Source: JAWPMV01 sp038527215 (GTDB lineage: Bacteria > Bacteroidota > Bacteroidia > J057). From it: a DNA stretch of 31,642 nt. Shown piece by piece: positions 6,578 to 14,837 of this stretch. Made by a program: the position numbers and the translations under genes. Each line of letters opens with the position of its first letter. The stretch's first letter is position 1. The stretch lies in assembly GCA_038527215.1 (NCBI GenBank), contig JBCBGC010000095.1, positions 1-31,642 on the forward strand. The letters run 5' to 3'. Below the pieces are notes generated by a model, which made no database searches, was not told the origin of the DNA, and saw only the letters and a program-made list of their open reading frames with translations.

Positions 6578-8560
6578 TTATTTTCTCACGGCTTTGGCTT
6601 CTTTCAACAGCGCCATGTCTACGTTATCAGAAGTAATGCGGGAATAGTTGCCCTTTCCTTTGTCAGCGAGGGTTCCCAGCTGCTCGATTTTGTAGCCGGC
6701 GAGCTTACCAAATGAGAAGACGGAAAGACAGACCTCGCTGGAAGCGTTTCGCTCAACGATGTTGTATAGATCGGGTACATCGAAGAAGCCATCAGTGGCC
6801 AGGATAATGCGGTTGTTTCCCCCACTGATATACAGGTCCTCAGCCAGGCGGTAGGCTTTGCGTAAGGCGAGTTTCCCTTTGGTCGCGCCTCCTGAACGCA
6901 GGTTTTCGATGGCATCAAGAATATAGGCTTTACGGGCTGCGGAAACCCCTTCCACCACTACGCGAGCCTCACCAGAATATACAATGATGGAAATCTGGTC
7001 TTCCTGCCGCATATGCTCCAGGAGTTTTCGCAAGGCGTTTTTGAGCACCGGGAGCTTATCCGCATAGTTCATCGAAGCCGAGACATCCAATAGCAAAATG
7101 AGGTTATTCTCAGCTACCCCATTGAAATCATAGGGATCCTCCGGTTTTTCCACCTGGCTAACCTTAGGGTCTTTGATGGCCGGGGTGCTAACATTGGGTT
7201 TATCTGGTCTTTTATTGATGCCCGTAATGGCCGGGGTCGGATCCGGTTTGGGTTCCGGTTTAGGCTCGGGTTTTATTTCTGGTCTGGGTGGTTCAGGTTT
7301 TACCACTGCCAGAGGAGGTGCAGCCTGAGGTTTTCCAAGGAGGAAATTGGCGGTATAGGTTTCATCGTAGCTTTTTTTCGCTACCACAATCCGCTTCTTT
7401 TTCTTTTTATATCCATCTACAATGGCTACCAGGTCATACACCTTCGCGCCATTTTTCACCGGGAAGGAGAATTTTCCGGAGCCATTGGTCTTCATGGTTT
7501 TGACCACCCGTCCGGTGTAAGCATCCATCACAACTACGCTAGAAGACAGCCCTCGCCAGCTGCTGCTGTCTCGTACAGAACCGCGAATGAGGTGAGTAAT
7601 GGTAGGTAATTCGGGTTTAATGGCAGGATCAGCTTCCCGGAGGTCCGCAAAAAAGATATTGCCATCCCGGACAAAATAGGCTTCATTGCCGTCTGCGGTG
7701 AGGATCAGGCCGTAGTCATCTTTTTCGGTATTAAAGGGAGCCCCTACGTTGACCACATTGCCAAAGGTGCCATCGCTATTCAAGGTGGCTTTAAAAATAT
7801 CCAGGCCGCCAAATCCTCCATAGCCATCCGATGCAAAGTAGAGGGTTTTGCCATCGGGAGCGAGGAATACGGAACGCTCATCGCCAGAAGTGCTAATGGG
7901 CAGTTTTTTACAGTAGGTCCATCCGTATCGCGTCTTCTTGCTCATGTAGATGTCCATATTGGCATCATAATCAGGACCAGCAGCTACAATGAACTTTTTC
8001 TGGTCAGCTGAAATGGTCATGCCGTCCGTAGCGGAGATCATGCGAAAGAATTCGGTAATACCTCCCCCCAGGCCTTCCATTTTCCCCCACTCAGACCCCT
8101 GACGTGTGGTCTTATAGTAAGGTCCTCCTGTGCGGTTCCACAAGAGGTTCCAACTCTGGAAATAGACGGTACGACCATTGGCCGTGATGTTGGGTTCGTC
8201 TTCTCCCTGATTGGTGTTGATGCCATAAGGCATGACGCGGGGGCGCTGCCACTTGCCATTGACTTTGCGGGCGTACCAAATGTCTCCATCGTAGACCGAG
8301 TCCTGCTGGTATTCCATGTAGATTTTGGACCAGGGTTGTCCTCCTCTCATGGACATAAAAAAGAGGTAATTGCCATCTGGGGTAACCGAAAGATTGGTTT
8401 CTCTGAATTGAGAATTCAAAATGGGAAGCTCCCGGATTTTGATGCGATCCTTGTGGTCCAGAATAGTGGCCTTTCTGCCGGAAGGTTGGGCCTGCAGGTT
8501 CTGAAGCCCAAGGCTGGCCAACAGGCAGCACATGATAGAGATGGTAACAATCTTATTCAT
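6578..8560 (-). CDS. secreted PD40-repeat / carboxypeptidase-regulatory-like / von Willebrand A protein
   Basis: A 660-residue secreted protein (ATG at 8560; two extra residues are possible from 8566) with a signal peptide ending LQNLQA. Residues ~30-310 hold WD40-like PD40 beta-propeller repeats: DGNYLFFMS, GEDEPNITANGRTVYFQS, DERSVFLAPDGKTLYFASD. Next comes a carboxypeptidase-regulatory-like beta-sandwich (RGSVRDSSSW... GSGKFSFPV), a Pro/Glu/Lys-rich linker, and a C-terminal VWA domain. The VWA has an intact metal site: DVSAS (D492, S494, S496), T560 in GGATKG, and D590 in ATDG. VWA domains bind protein partners through a metal, and PD40 propellers occur in TolB-like periplasmic or OmpA-linked proteins. 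It forms a pair with the small membrane protein 6071-6571. The partner is unknown. Confidence 0.85.
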   Translation of the reverse strand: MNKIVTISIMCCLLASLGLQNLQAQPSGRKATILDHKDRIKIRELPILNSQFRETNLSVTPDGNYLFFMSMRGGQPWSKIYMEYQQDSVYDGDIWYARKVNGKWQRPRVMPYGINTNQGEDEPNITANGRTVYFQSWNLLWNRTGGPYYKTTRQGSEWGKMEGLGGGITEFFRMISATDGMTISADQKKFIVAAGPDYDANMDIYMSKKTRYGWTYCKKLPISTSGDERSVFLAPDGKTLYFASDGYGGFGGLDIFKATLNSDGTFGNVVNVGAPFNTEKDDYGLILTADGNEAYFVRDGNIFFADLREADPAIKPELPTITHLIRGSVRDSSSWRGLSSSVVVMDAYTGRVVKTMKTNGSGKFSFPVKNGAKVYDLVAIVDGYKKKKKRIVVAKKSYDETYTANFLLGKPQAAPPLAVVKPEPPRPEIKPEPKPEPKPDPTPAITGINKRPDKPNVSTPAIKDPKVSQVEKPEDPYDFNGVAENNLILLLDVSASMNYADKLPVLKNALRKLLEHMRQEDQISIIVYSGEARVVVEGVSAARKAYILDAIENLRSGGATKGKLALRKAYRLAEDLYISGGNNRIILATDGFFDVPDLYNIVERNASSEVCLSVFSFGKLAGYKIEQLGTLADKGKGNYSRITSDNVDMALLKEAKAVRK

Positions 8561-8566
8561 TGTCAT

Positions 8567-8931
8567 TCTTGTAGGAGAACAAACAATCCGCTTAGTAATT
8601 CTTTTCTTACATCTAGAACGTGCGTCTGAGCAGGAAGTTTTAGCGCCTGTTTAAAAATTTTTCTTCCGGTGAATACTTGTTTTTTGAGAACCTGATTTCA
8701 CACTTTTCCTTCGCCATAGTAGGCTATATTTCAGGAAAATCCTCCTCAGAATTCCAAAATTCGGTTTATTCCCCGCTAAGGCTCACCCTTTAAACAGGCA
8801 TTTATTTTCCAACCTACCCATAAAATAATGCTTACAGGACTTTCAGGAAGCATGGTTGAAGGGTAAAGGGATAAAATTAGCTATTTTCCTGCCTTATAAC
8901 CAGCCTATTAACGTTATCATAACACTTTCTC
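8567..8931. other. non-coding spacer between divergent genes
   Basis: This 365-bp AT-richer stretch separates the 6578-8560 and 8932 genes, which point away from each other, so it should hold both promoters. I find no exact TAnnTTTG match on either strand. It contains one 11-base inverted pair, GCCTGTTTAAA at 8645-8655 and its reverse complement at 8789-8799. A small reading frame at 8856-9047 overlaps the next gene and has no protein-like features. Confidence 0.6.
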
Positions 8932-9384
8932 ATGGTCTTGGCAATCTGGCTCTTCTCCCTCCACCTTTTGGTCAGCCTGATGATGACGGGGGTCATCTGG
9001 TTTGTGCAAATCGTTCACTATCCTTTATTCAGACGGGTAGGAGATGAACATTTCACCGCCTATGAAGCCGCTCATACGCAACGGACGGGCTGGTTGGTGG
9101 CGCCCTTGATGCTGGCAGAGCTAGGTAGTGGAATCGCGCTCCACTGGACGGAGATGTGGGAAGGATGGAATGCTTTCATCTGGGCCAACAGTCTTTTGTT
9201 GGCTGGCATCTGGTTGTGCACTTTTTTCATCCAAGTCCCTTTGCACGGCGCGCTCCTGGAGGCGCGGAACGCAAGAGCGATCGATCGACTGGTCTGGACC
9301 AACTGGATTCGAAGCTTTCTCTGGTCCGCCAGAGCAGGGATTTTGGTGTATATTGCCAGTCAGCAAATGATATCCATAGCGTGA
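8932..9384 (+). CDS. conserved four-helix membrane protein, function unknown
   Basis: A 150-residue integral membrane protein with about four helices (near 3-25, 55-75, 82-102 and 125-145). The loop after helix 1 carries VQIVHYPLFRRVGDEHFTAY and the next segment AHTQRTGWLVAPLMLAEL. This His/Tyr and Arg pattern belongs to a widespread family of small uncharacterised bacterial membrane proteins that I recognise but cannot name. Its TGA stop (9382-9384) overlaps a possible GTG start of the kdsB frame at 9381, so the two genes are probably translated from one mRNA. No role is assigned. Confidence 0.8.
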   Translation: MVLAIWLFSLHLLVSLMMTGVIWFVQIVHYPLFRRVGDEHFTAYEAAHTQRTGWLVAPLMLAELGSGIALHWTEMWEGWNAFIWANSLLLAGIWLCTFFIQVPLHGALLEARNARAIDRLVWTNWIRSFLWSARAGILVYIASQQMISIA

Positions 9385-9398
9385 GTAATTCTTCCCGT

Positions 9399-10121
9399 AT
9401 GCTTGGAGTGATTCCTGCCCGATATGCGTCCACCCGCTTTCCGGGTAAACCGCTGGTGGATATCCGGGGAAAAAGTATGATCCAAAGGGTCTATGAGCGT
9501 TGTCTGCAAGCGGAAACGCTTGCAGCGGTAACGGTCGCCACGGATGATCAGCGAATTTTTGAGCATGTCCAGGCCTTTGGCGGGGAGGTATGCATGACCC
9601 GAAGTGATCATCGCACTGGTACGGATCGGGTGAGTGAAGTAGCGAGAACCCAGTCTGACTTTACGCACTATCTCAATATTCAGGGAGATGAACCGCTGAT
9701 CTCTCCCGATCATATCGATGCCCTGGCCAGGCAATTCGTGCAATACCCATCTTGCGAGATTGCGACCTTGGTTTGTCCTTTCGAGGATGCGGCCCGCATC
9801 CCCCTGCCTCAGACGGTCAAAGTAGTGGTTTCTCAGCAAGGGGAAGCTCTGTATTTTAGTCGCTCCCCGATTCCCTTTCTGCGGCAGGCAGATCCTGCCC
9901 TAACATACTGGCAGCATCTGGGTATTTATGGCTTCAGTCGGGATATGTTGAGGCGCATTCCGGACTTAGGTCCTTCCTTGCTGGAACATGCAGAATCCCT
10001 GGAACAGTTGCGTTGGTTGGACCACGGATTCCGCATCCGGGTGGCCCAGGTCAAGGAGGCAGGAATAGCCATCGATACGCCCGAAGATTTGGCCTATTTA
10101 CTGGCCCATTGGCCCGAATAA
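9399..10121 (+). CDS. kdsB: 3-deoxy-manno-octulosonate cytidylyltransferase (CMP-Kdo synthetase)
   Basis: This enzyme activates Kdo with CTP to CMP-Kdo for lipid A inner-core synthesis, marking a Gram-negative outer membrane. The chosen ATG gives 240 residues, close to the normal 245-250, beginning MLGVIPARYASTRFPGKPL, the signature nucleotide-binding start. Other family blocks are VTVATDDQRI, the RTGTDRVSEVA segment, NIQGDEPLI with its metal-binding Asp, SRSPIPF, and the C-terminal EQLRWLDHGFRIRV. An in-frame GTG at 9381 would add six residues and overlap the upstream stop. A much longer in-frame extension back to 9156 is a shadow of the membrane-protein gene. Identification is firm; only the exact start is open. 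Confidence 0.95.
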   Translation: MLGVIPARYASTRFPGKPLVDIRGKSMIQRVYERCLQAETLAAVTVATDDQRIFEHVQAFGGEVCMTRSDHRTGTDRVSEVARTQSDFTHYLNIQGDEPLISPDHIDALARQFVQYPSCEIATLVCPFEDAARIPLPQTVKVVVSQQGEALYFSRSPIPFLRQADPALTYWQHLGIYGFSRDMLRRIPDLGPSLLEHAESLEQLRWLDHGFRIRVAQVKEAGIAIDTPEDLAYLLAHWPE

Positions 10122-10203
10122 ACCCTCAGAGCGGAAAGAAATTCCAGCTTTTCTAAATAATCAATCAGGCATTTGCATGTAAAGCGCCAATTTTACAACT
10201 TGG

Positions 10204-10812
10204 ATGCTGTTTGACTTTGAACCTGAAATGATACAGACCCTACTATTTTGGTTGTTTGCCCTACTGGGAATTGCAGGCGCACTCGGTCTGATTTTCAACC
10301 GAAATCCTATCTATGCAGCCCTCTCCCTGATCCTAAATTTTTTTAGTATCGCAGGTCTCTATTTGTCTCTGGGAGCAGAGTTTTTAGCAGCCATCCAGAT
10401 TCTGGTTTATGCCGGGGCGATCATGGTATTGTTCCTCTTTGTGATCATGCTGCTGAATTTGCAGGATGAAAAGGGCGTCCTCAACTTTGATGCCCGCCGG
10501 GGCCTGGCTTTTTTATTAGGACTGGCCTTCGTTGCTGAAATGATTTTTGTCTTTCAGGATTTTTCCACCCAAGTCTACGCCCTGCCTTCCAATTGCACCG
10601 AATACATCGCCTTAGATAACCACCAATACCAGTGTGTGGATACCGATGAGATATATACCCTTTTACCCGAAGATTTTGCTTTTGGTAAGGTTGAGCCCAT
10701 TGGCAACGCACTGATGACGGAATATTTATTCCCCTTTGAGATGATCTCGGTCATCTTGCTGGTGGCCCTGGTTGGGGCGATTGTAGTCGCCAGAAAACAT
10801 ACCTACAACTAA
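10204..10812 (+). CDS. nuoJ: NADH-quinone oxidoreductase subunit J
   Basis: A 202-residue membrane subunit of respiratory complex I, part of the proton-translocating arm. It shows the NuoJ pattern: NPIYAALSLILNFFSIAGLYL followed by AEFLAAIQILVYAGAIMVLFLFVIMLLNL, with five helices expected and a polar insert (about residues 120-175) before the last helix. The start may be 10204 or the Met eight codons later (MIQTLL). TTTG at 10172 and a poor TAnnTTTG-like element just before the ATG suggest a promoter giving a very short leader. It is the first gene of a nuoJ-nuoK-nuoL run; kdsB upstream is unrelated. Confidence 0.95.
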   Translation: MLFDFEPEMIQTLLFWLFALLGIAGALGLIFNRNPIYAALSLILNFFSIAGLYLSLGAEFLAAIQILVYAGAIMVLFLFVIMLLNLQDEKGVLNFDARRGLAFLLGLAFVAEMIFVFQDFSTQVYALPSNCTEYIALDNHQYQCVDTDEIYTLLPEDFAFGKVEPIGNALMTEYLFPFEMISVILLVALVGAIVVARKHTYN

Positions 10813-10846
10813 TTTTTACCCGCCGCGAGGAGCTAACACGAAAAAC

Positions 10847-11164
10847 ATGGAACAAGTCCTTACGCCCAATATCTTTTCATATCTAGCCGTAAGCGCAATC
10901 CTGTTTGCCCTGGGTACGATAGGCGTGATGACCCGTAGAAATGGAATTGTGGTGTTCATGTGTATTGAGTTGATGCTCAATTCTGTCAACCTGGCCCTGG
11001 TAGCTTTTTCCCGTATGCAGGGAGACTCTGCTGGTTCTATGTTGGTATTCTTCGTGATGTGTGTTGCTGCAGCGGAAGCGGTAGTAGGTCTGGCCGTCAT
11101 CATTGCATTGTTTCGAAATAAACTTGATATAGATATTAACAACGTCAATATCTTCAAGTGGTAA
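10847..11164 (+). CDS. nuoK: NADH-quinone oxidoreductase subunit K
   Basis: A 105-residue, three-helix subunit of the complex I membrane arm, related to MrpC antiporter subunits. The two membrane glutamates that matter for proton pumping are present: Glu41 in FMCIELMLNSVNLAL and Glu77 in CVAAAEAVVGLAVIIALFR (E. coli Glu36 and Glu72). It lies 34 bp after nuoJ and 21 bp before nuoL, in operon spacing. A GAGGAG sequence upstream of the ATG sits too far away to be a standard ribosome-binding site. Confidence 0.96.
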   Translation: MEQVLTPNIFSYLAVSAILFALGTIGVMTRRNGIVVFMCIELMLNSVNLALVAFSRMQGDSAGSMLVFFVMCVAAAEAVVGLAVIIALFRNKLDIDINNVNIFKW

Positions 11165-11185
11165 GGCTTTAATTCCCAACAGGGT

Positions 11186-13147
11186 ATGGACTACCTGAAC
11201 CCCTTTATAATTCTGCTTCCTTTCCTTGGTGCTGTGGCCATCGGGCTGACAGGCTTCCTAAATGAAGGATTTCGTAAGCAGGAAAAGTTAATCGGCATTC
11301 TGGCCACTTCGGCGGTTGCCATCCCCTTTTTCTTAATCCTCTACGCCTTTCTGACTTTTGAGGCTGATCCGACTGACCCGGAGGCGCATTTTGTCCGCCT
11401 CTTTACCTGGATCGAAACCTCAAAATTCACCATTAACTTCGATTACCATCTGGACCAGCTTTCGCTGCTGATGGGCATGATCGTGACCGGCATTGGCTCC
11501 CTGATCCATATTTACTCGATCGGGTATATGCACGGGGACAAAGGCTACTATAAGTTTTTTGCCTACCTCAACCTTTTCATCTTCGCCATGAATAACCTCA
11601 TCCTGGGGGACAATATGGTGGTGATGTTTCTGGGATGGGAAGGCGTTGGGCTCTGTTCTTATCTCTTGATTGGGTTCTGGTTTGAGGATATGGCTAAAGC
11701 GCAGGCTGCGCAGAAAGCCTTCATCGCCAACCGGATTGGTGATTTTGCCCTGATCGTAGCCATGCTGATGATCTTTAACCAGATTGGCGCACTGGACTTT
11801 CTGTCCATCAATGCCGCGGTGGCGGATGGTTCTTTTGGTGATAATACCTTCTGGATTGCCCTGCTGGTCTTCATTGCCGCTACCGGTAAATCCGCTCAGA
11901 TTCCGCTTTTTGTCTGGTTGCCTGATGCGATGGCTGGTCCTACGCCTGTATCCGCCTTGATCCACGCAGCCACCATGGTTACCTCCGGTATTTATCTGAT
12001 CACCCGGATACATCCCCTATTCATGGCTTCGCCTGAGGTGATGGCCATCATCGTCGTGGTAGCAGGCTTGACGGCCCTGATGGCGGCCTTTATAGCCATT
12101 GCCCAAAACGATATCAAAGGAGTGCTGGCCTATTCAACGGTTTCCCAGTTGGGCTTTATGTTTATGGCGCTGGGAGCAGGTGCCTATACGACCGCGATTT
12201 TCCACGTGATGACGCACGCTTTTTTCAAAGCCTGTCTCTTCCTGGGTTCCGGCTCGGTCATTCACGCCATGGAGCACATGCATACGGTCGACGACCCGCA
12301 AGATATACGAACGATGGGGGGCTTGAAAAAATACATGCCCAGCACACGGAATACTTTCCTGATCTCTACGCTCGCGATTTCGGGCATCATCCCGCTCTCG
12401 GGCTTTTTCTCCAAAGACGAAATTCTGGCCTCCCTCTTCCTTTTTGATGTAGAGTGGTTCAGTCTCTATAAAGTGGTCTGGTTCTTCGGCATGTTTACCG
12501 CCTTGCTGACGGCCTTCTATATGACCCGGGTATATTTCCTGACTTTTGAAGGCAAGGAGCGCTTCCCGGATACCAAGCATCCCCACGAAAGTCCTTCTAT
12601 CATGACCCTTCCGCTCTGGATTCTGGCGGTCCTGGCTGCAGTAGGAGGTTTCCTTGGTTTGCCCTACATCATCGACCACGGGCATTATAACTGGATTGAT
12701 CATGTCTGGTTAAGCGGCGTGATTACCAATAATCCTGCTATTCATGCCAATGCCACGATAGGCAAAGAGGCTTTCTTAATCGGGCTTTCTACCATTGTAG
12801 CCATCGGCATGGTGATGTTTGCCTGGAGATTCTACAAGGCGCACGATCTGGCCGGAGATGAGAGAGTCAAAGGCTTCTTTGGTCGGCTGTATCACCAGAT
12901 GGAGGGTAAATTCTTTGTCGACGAGATTTATAACAAATACATCATTCATCCTTTTGTCTGGGCAGGTAAAAACCTGGTCCTTTGGTTCGATGAGAATATT
13001 GTAGATGGTTTTGTAAACGGAACCGCCAATGTGGTTACCAACGTGGGAGATGTCTTTAAGCGCCTGCAATCCGGGCTGGTTTCCAACTATGTCTTGTTGG
13101 TATCGGTAGGGGTGGTGGTCATCCTGACCTACCTGATCTTCGGCTAA
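11186..13147 (+). CDS. nuoL: NADH-quinone oxidoreductase subunit L
   Basis: A 653-residue antiporter-like subunit at the far end of the complex I membrane arm. Key residues are intact: Glu152 in LGWEGVGLCSYLLIGFW, Lys235 in AATGKSAQIPLFVWLPDAM and His260 in ALIHAATMVTSGIYL. The discontinuous helix region and the long C-terminal part, including the final helix that anchors the lateral helix, are present. At 653 residues it is somewhat longer than the E. coli protein (613), with the extra in the region before the last helix. It is the last gene of the nuoJKL run: a strong terminator follows after 18 bp and nuoM/nuoN are not adjacent. Confidence 0.97.
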   Translation: MDYLNPFIILLPFLGAVAIGLTGFLNEGFRKQEKLIGILATSAVAIPFFLILYAFLTFEADPTDPEAHFVRLFTWIETSKFTINFDYHLDQLSLLMGMIVTGIGSLIHIYSIGYMHGDKGYYKFFAYLNLFIFAMNNLILGDNMVVMFLGWEGVGLCSYLLIGFWFEDMAKAQAAQKAFIANRIGDFALIVAMLMIFNQIGALDFLSINAAVADGSFGDNTFWIALLVFIAATGKSAQIPLFVWLPDAMAGPTPVSALIHAATMVTSGIYLITRIHPLFMASPEVMAIIVVVAGLTALMAAFIAIAQNDIKGVLAYSTVSQLGFMFMALGAGAYTTAIFHVMTHAFFKACLFLGSGSVIHAMEHMHTVDDPQDIRTMGGLKKYMPSTRNTFLISTLAISGIIPLSGFFSKDEILASLFLFDVEWFSLYKVVWFFGMFTALLTAFYMTRVYFLTFEGKERFPDTKHPHESPSIMTLPLWILAVLAAVGGFLGLPYIIDHGHYNWIDHVWLSGVITNNPAIHANATIGKEAFLIGLSTIVAIGMVMFAWRFYKAHDLAGDERVKGFFGRLYHQMEGKFFVDEIYNKYIIHPFVWAGKNLVLWFDENIVDGFVNGTANVVTNVGDVFKRLQSGLVSNYVLLVSVGVVVILTYLIFG

Positions 13148-13165
13148 AGCTCGCAATCTATACAG

Positions 13166-13206
13166 ACCGCCGGTGAGAAAATGATTTTCCCACCGGCGGT
13201 CTTTTG
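13166..13206 (+). terminator. terminator of the nuoJKL run
   Basis: A perfect 10-bp GC-rich stem ACCGCCGGTG / CACCGGCGGT (13166-13175 and 13191-13200) encloses a second small stem GAAAA / TTTTC, and is followed by CTTTTG. It closes the nuo transcript. Its distal part overlaps the upstream half of the bshA promoter. Confidence 0.88.
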
Positions 13207-13216
13207 TTTATTTTTG
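13185..13216 (+). promoter_or_regulatory. Bacteroidota-type promoter for bshA
   Basis: TATTTTTG at 13209-13216 matches TAnnTTTG exactly. A TTTT element 20 bases upstream, at 13185-13188, lies inside the nuo terminator. The same 16-base core TTATTTTTGCGCCAAA occurs at 2566. The ATG at 13270 lies about 53 bases downstream, leaving a leader of roughly 45 bases. Confidence 0.6.
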
Positions 13217-13269
13217 CGCCAAACTATTCGCCGCCCAGATCGTTGAACGAATAAAGGAAACCGAGACTT

Positions 13270-14409
13270 ATGAACATTGGGATCGTTTGCTATCCTACTT
13301 ATGGCGGAAGCGGAGTGGTAGCTACTGAGCTAGGCAAAGCCCTGGCACTCAGAGGACACAACATCCACTTCATCACGTACAGTCGCCCTATTCGCCTGGG
13401 GCTTTTTATGGAAAATATCTTTTTCCATGAGGTCCGTACGGAAGATTACCCCCTTTTCGAATTTATCCCCTATGAATCTGCCCTGGCTAGTACCATGGTA
13501 GATGTGGCCCGATATCACAATCTGGATCTGTTTCACGTGCACTATGCCGTACCTCATGCTTCTGTGGCCTTTTTGGCCCGGAAAATCCTGGCAGATTATG
13601 ACCTGGATATCCCCGTGGTTACGACTTTGCATGGTACAGATATCACCCTGGTAGGCAAAAATAAAGCCTATGAGCCTGTGGTGAGTTTCTCCATCGACCA
13701 AAGTAATGGGGTGACGGCCGTATCAGAGTACTTGAAAAAGGCCACCATAGACAACTTCCCCATCAAGAACGACATAGAGGTGATCCACAACTTCGTGGAT
13801 ACCGAACGCTTCAAGCGTCAGGACAAGGACCATTTTCGAAAGATGATTACCGGGAATGGGGAAAAAATCCTCATCCACACCTCCAACTTTCGCAAGGTAA
13901 AGCGTATAGGAGATGTGCTGGAAATCTTTGCCCAGGTAAGAGCAGAATTACCTGCACGCCTGCTCATGGTAGGAGATGGTCCGGAACGGAGTCGGGCGGA
14001 ATCTATGTGCCGGGAAATGAGCCTCTGCCAGGATATTTCTTTCCTGGGGAGCCAAAATGCCGTGGAAGAAATCTATTCCATCGGCGATCTTTTCCTGATT
14101 CCTTCGGGCAACGAGAGTTTTGGTCTGGCGGCCCTGGAAGCCATGGCCTGTAGCGTACCGGTGATCTCTTCAGAGGCAGGTGGCCTACCGGAACTGGTCT
14201 TAGATGGGGTAACCGGTTATACCAGCCCGATTGGGGATGTGCAAAAAATGGGGCAAGATGCCCTGCGCCTGCTCAAGGATGATGAGATGTGGAATACTTT
14301 CTCTAAAAACGCGCGGGAACACGCAGAAAAATTTTCTCTCAGCCAGATTGTGCCTAAGTACGAATCTTACTACGCTTCCATCTTAGAAGGCTCACCCTCA
14401 GTGGTATAG
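13270..14409 (+). CDS. bshA: N-acetyl-alpha-D-glucosaminyl L-malate synthase (bacillithiol, GT4 family)
   Basis: BshA joins UDP-GlcNAc to L-malate, the first step of bacillithiol synthesis, in the cytoplasm. The 379-residue protein has the diagnostic start IGIVCYPTYGGSGVVATELG, the HFITYSRPIRL segment, DLFHVHYAVPHASVAFLARK and TTLHGTDITLVG. The GT4 donor-site region ESFGLAALEAMACSVPVISS carries the two spaced glutamates. The length matches Bacillus BshA. It stands alone: bshB and bshC are not nearby, as is common in Bacteroidota. Its own promoter follows the nuo terminator, so it is not part of the nuo transcript. Confidence 0.94.
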   Translation: MNIGIVCYPTYGGSGVVATELGKALALRGHNIHFITYSRPIRLGLFMENIFFHEVRTEDYPLFEFIPYESALASTMVDVARYHNLDLFHVHYAVPHASVAFLARKILADYDLDIPVVTTLHGTDITLVGKNKAYEPVVSFSIDQSNGVTAVSEYLKKATIDNFPIKNDIEVIHNFVDTERFKRQDKDHFRKMITGNGEKILIHTSNFRKVKRIGDVLEIFAQVRAELPARLLMVGDGPERSRAESMCREMSLCQDISFLGSQNAVEEIYSIGDLFLIPSGNESFGLAALEAMACSVPVISSEAGGLPELVLDGVTGYTSPIGDVQKMGQDALRLLKDDEMWNTFSKNAREHAEKFSLSQIVPKYESYYASILEGSPSVV

Positions 14410-14546
14410 CCTTTTATCGGATTTTCCGTATAGTATAGGACAAACACAGATGAGAGGCTTTTTGAAGGGAACTACCAAGCAGTTCGATGTTGGAAGTTTG
14501 TGACAGCGTAGTGGATTATCTCATCTAAACGATATATTTTGGCATT

Positions 14547-14837
14547 ATGACGTTCTTATATTGGGTATTTGGCATATTCTTCACGATTTACGTAGTCTTT
14601 CGCCTCTTTGGGCGACAGATTCTGCGTCTCAGTATGCAACGCCTGGTCAAAAAGCTGGCCCAGAACATGGAAAAGCAGGCCATGCAATACGAGCGCAATT
14701 ACAGCAATAGCCATTACCAGGAAAACGTTTATGTGGATCAGGACATCAAAGTTTCTGCCCCCAAAGAAGAACAGAAAACGCACGTTAGTTCCGACGACAT
14801 TGCGGAGGACATCGAGTTTGAGGAAATAAAGGAATGA
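14547..14837 (+). CDS. small DUF4834-like membrane protein
   Basis: A 96-residue protein with one N-terminal membrane helix (about residues 3-20), a basic amphipathic stretch (FRLFGRQILRLSMQRLVKKLAQNM) and a charged acidic tail ending IEFEEIKE. The helix-plus-basic pattern resembles the DUF4834 family of Bacteroidota, whose role is unknown. The stop overlaps the ispE start as ATGA, implying translational coupling. TATATTTT at 14533-14540, just before the ATG, looks like a -7 element and would leave almost no leader. Confidence 0.78.
   Translation: MTFLYWVFGIFFTIYVVFRLFGRQILRLSMQRLVKKLAQNMEKQAMQYERNYSNSHYQENVYVDQDIKVSAPKEEQKTHVSSDDIAEDIEFEEIKE

Noticed and set aside
8856..9047. Small gene in the divergent spacer
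   Set aside because: It overlaps the start of the 8932 gene in another frame, has no protein-like features and shows no promoter.
9156..9398. Upstream extension of kdsB
   Set aside because: It lies inside the membrane-protein gene 8932-9384 in another frame; the conserved KdsB start is at 9399.
14410..14546. Small RNA gene between bshA and the DUF4834-like gene
   Set aside because: I looked for a stable stem-loop or a known RNA pattern and found only a possible promoter close to 14547.
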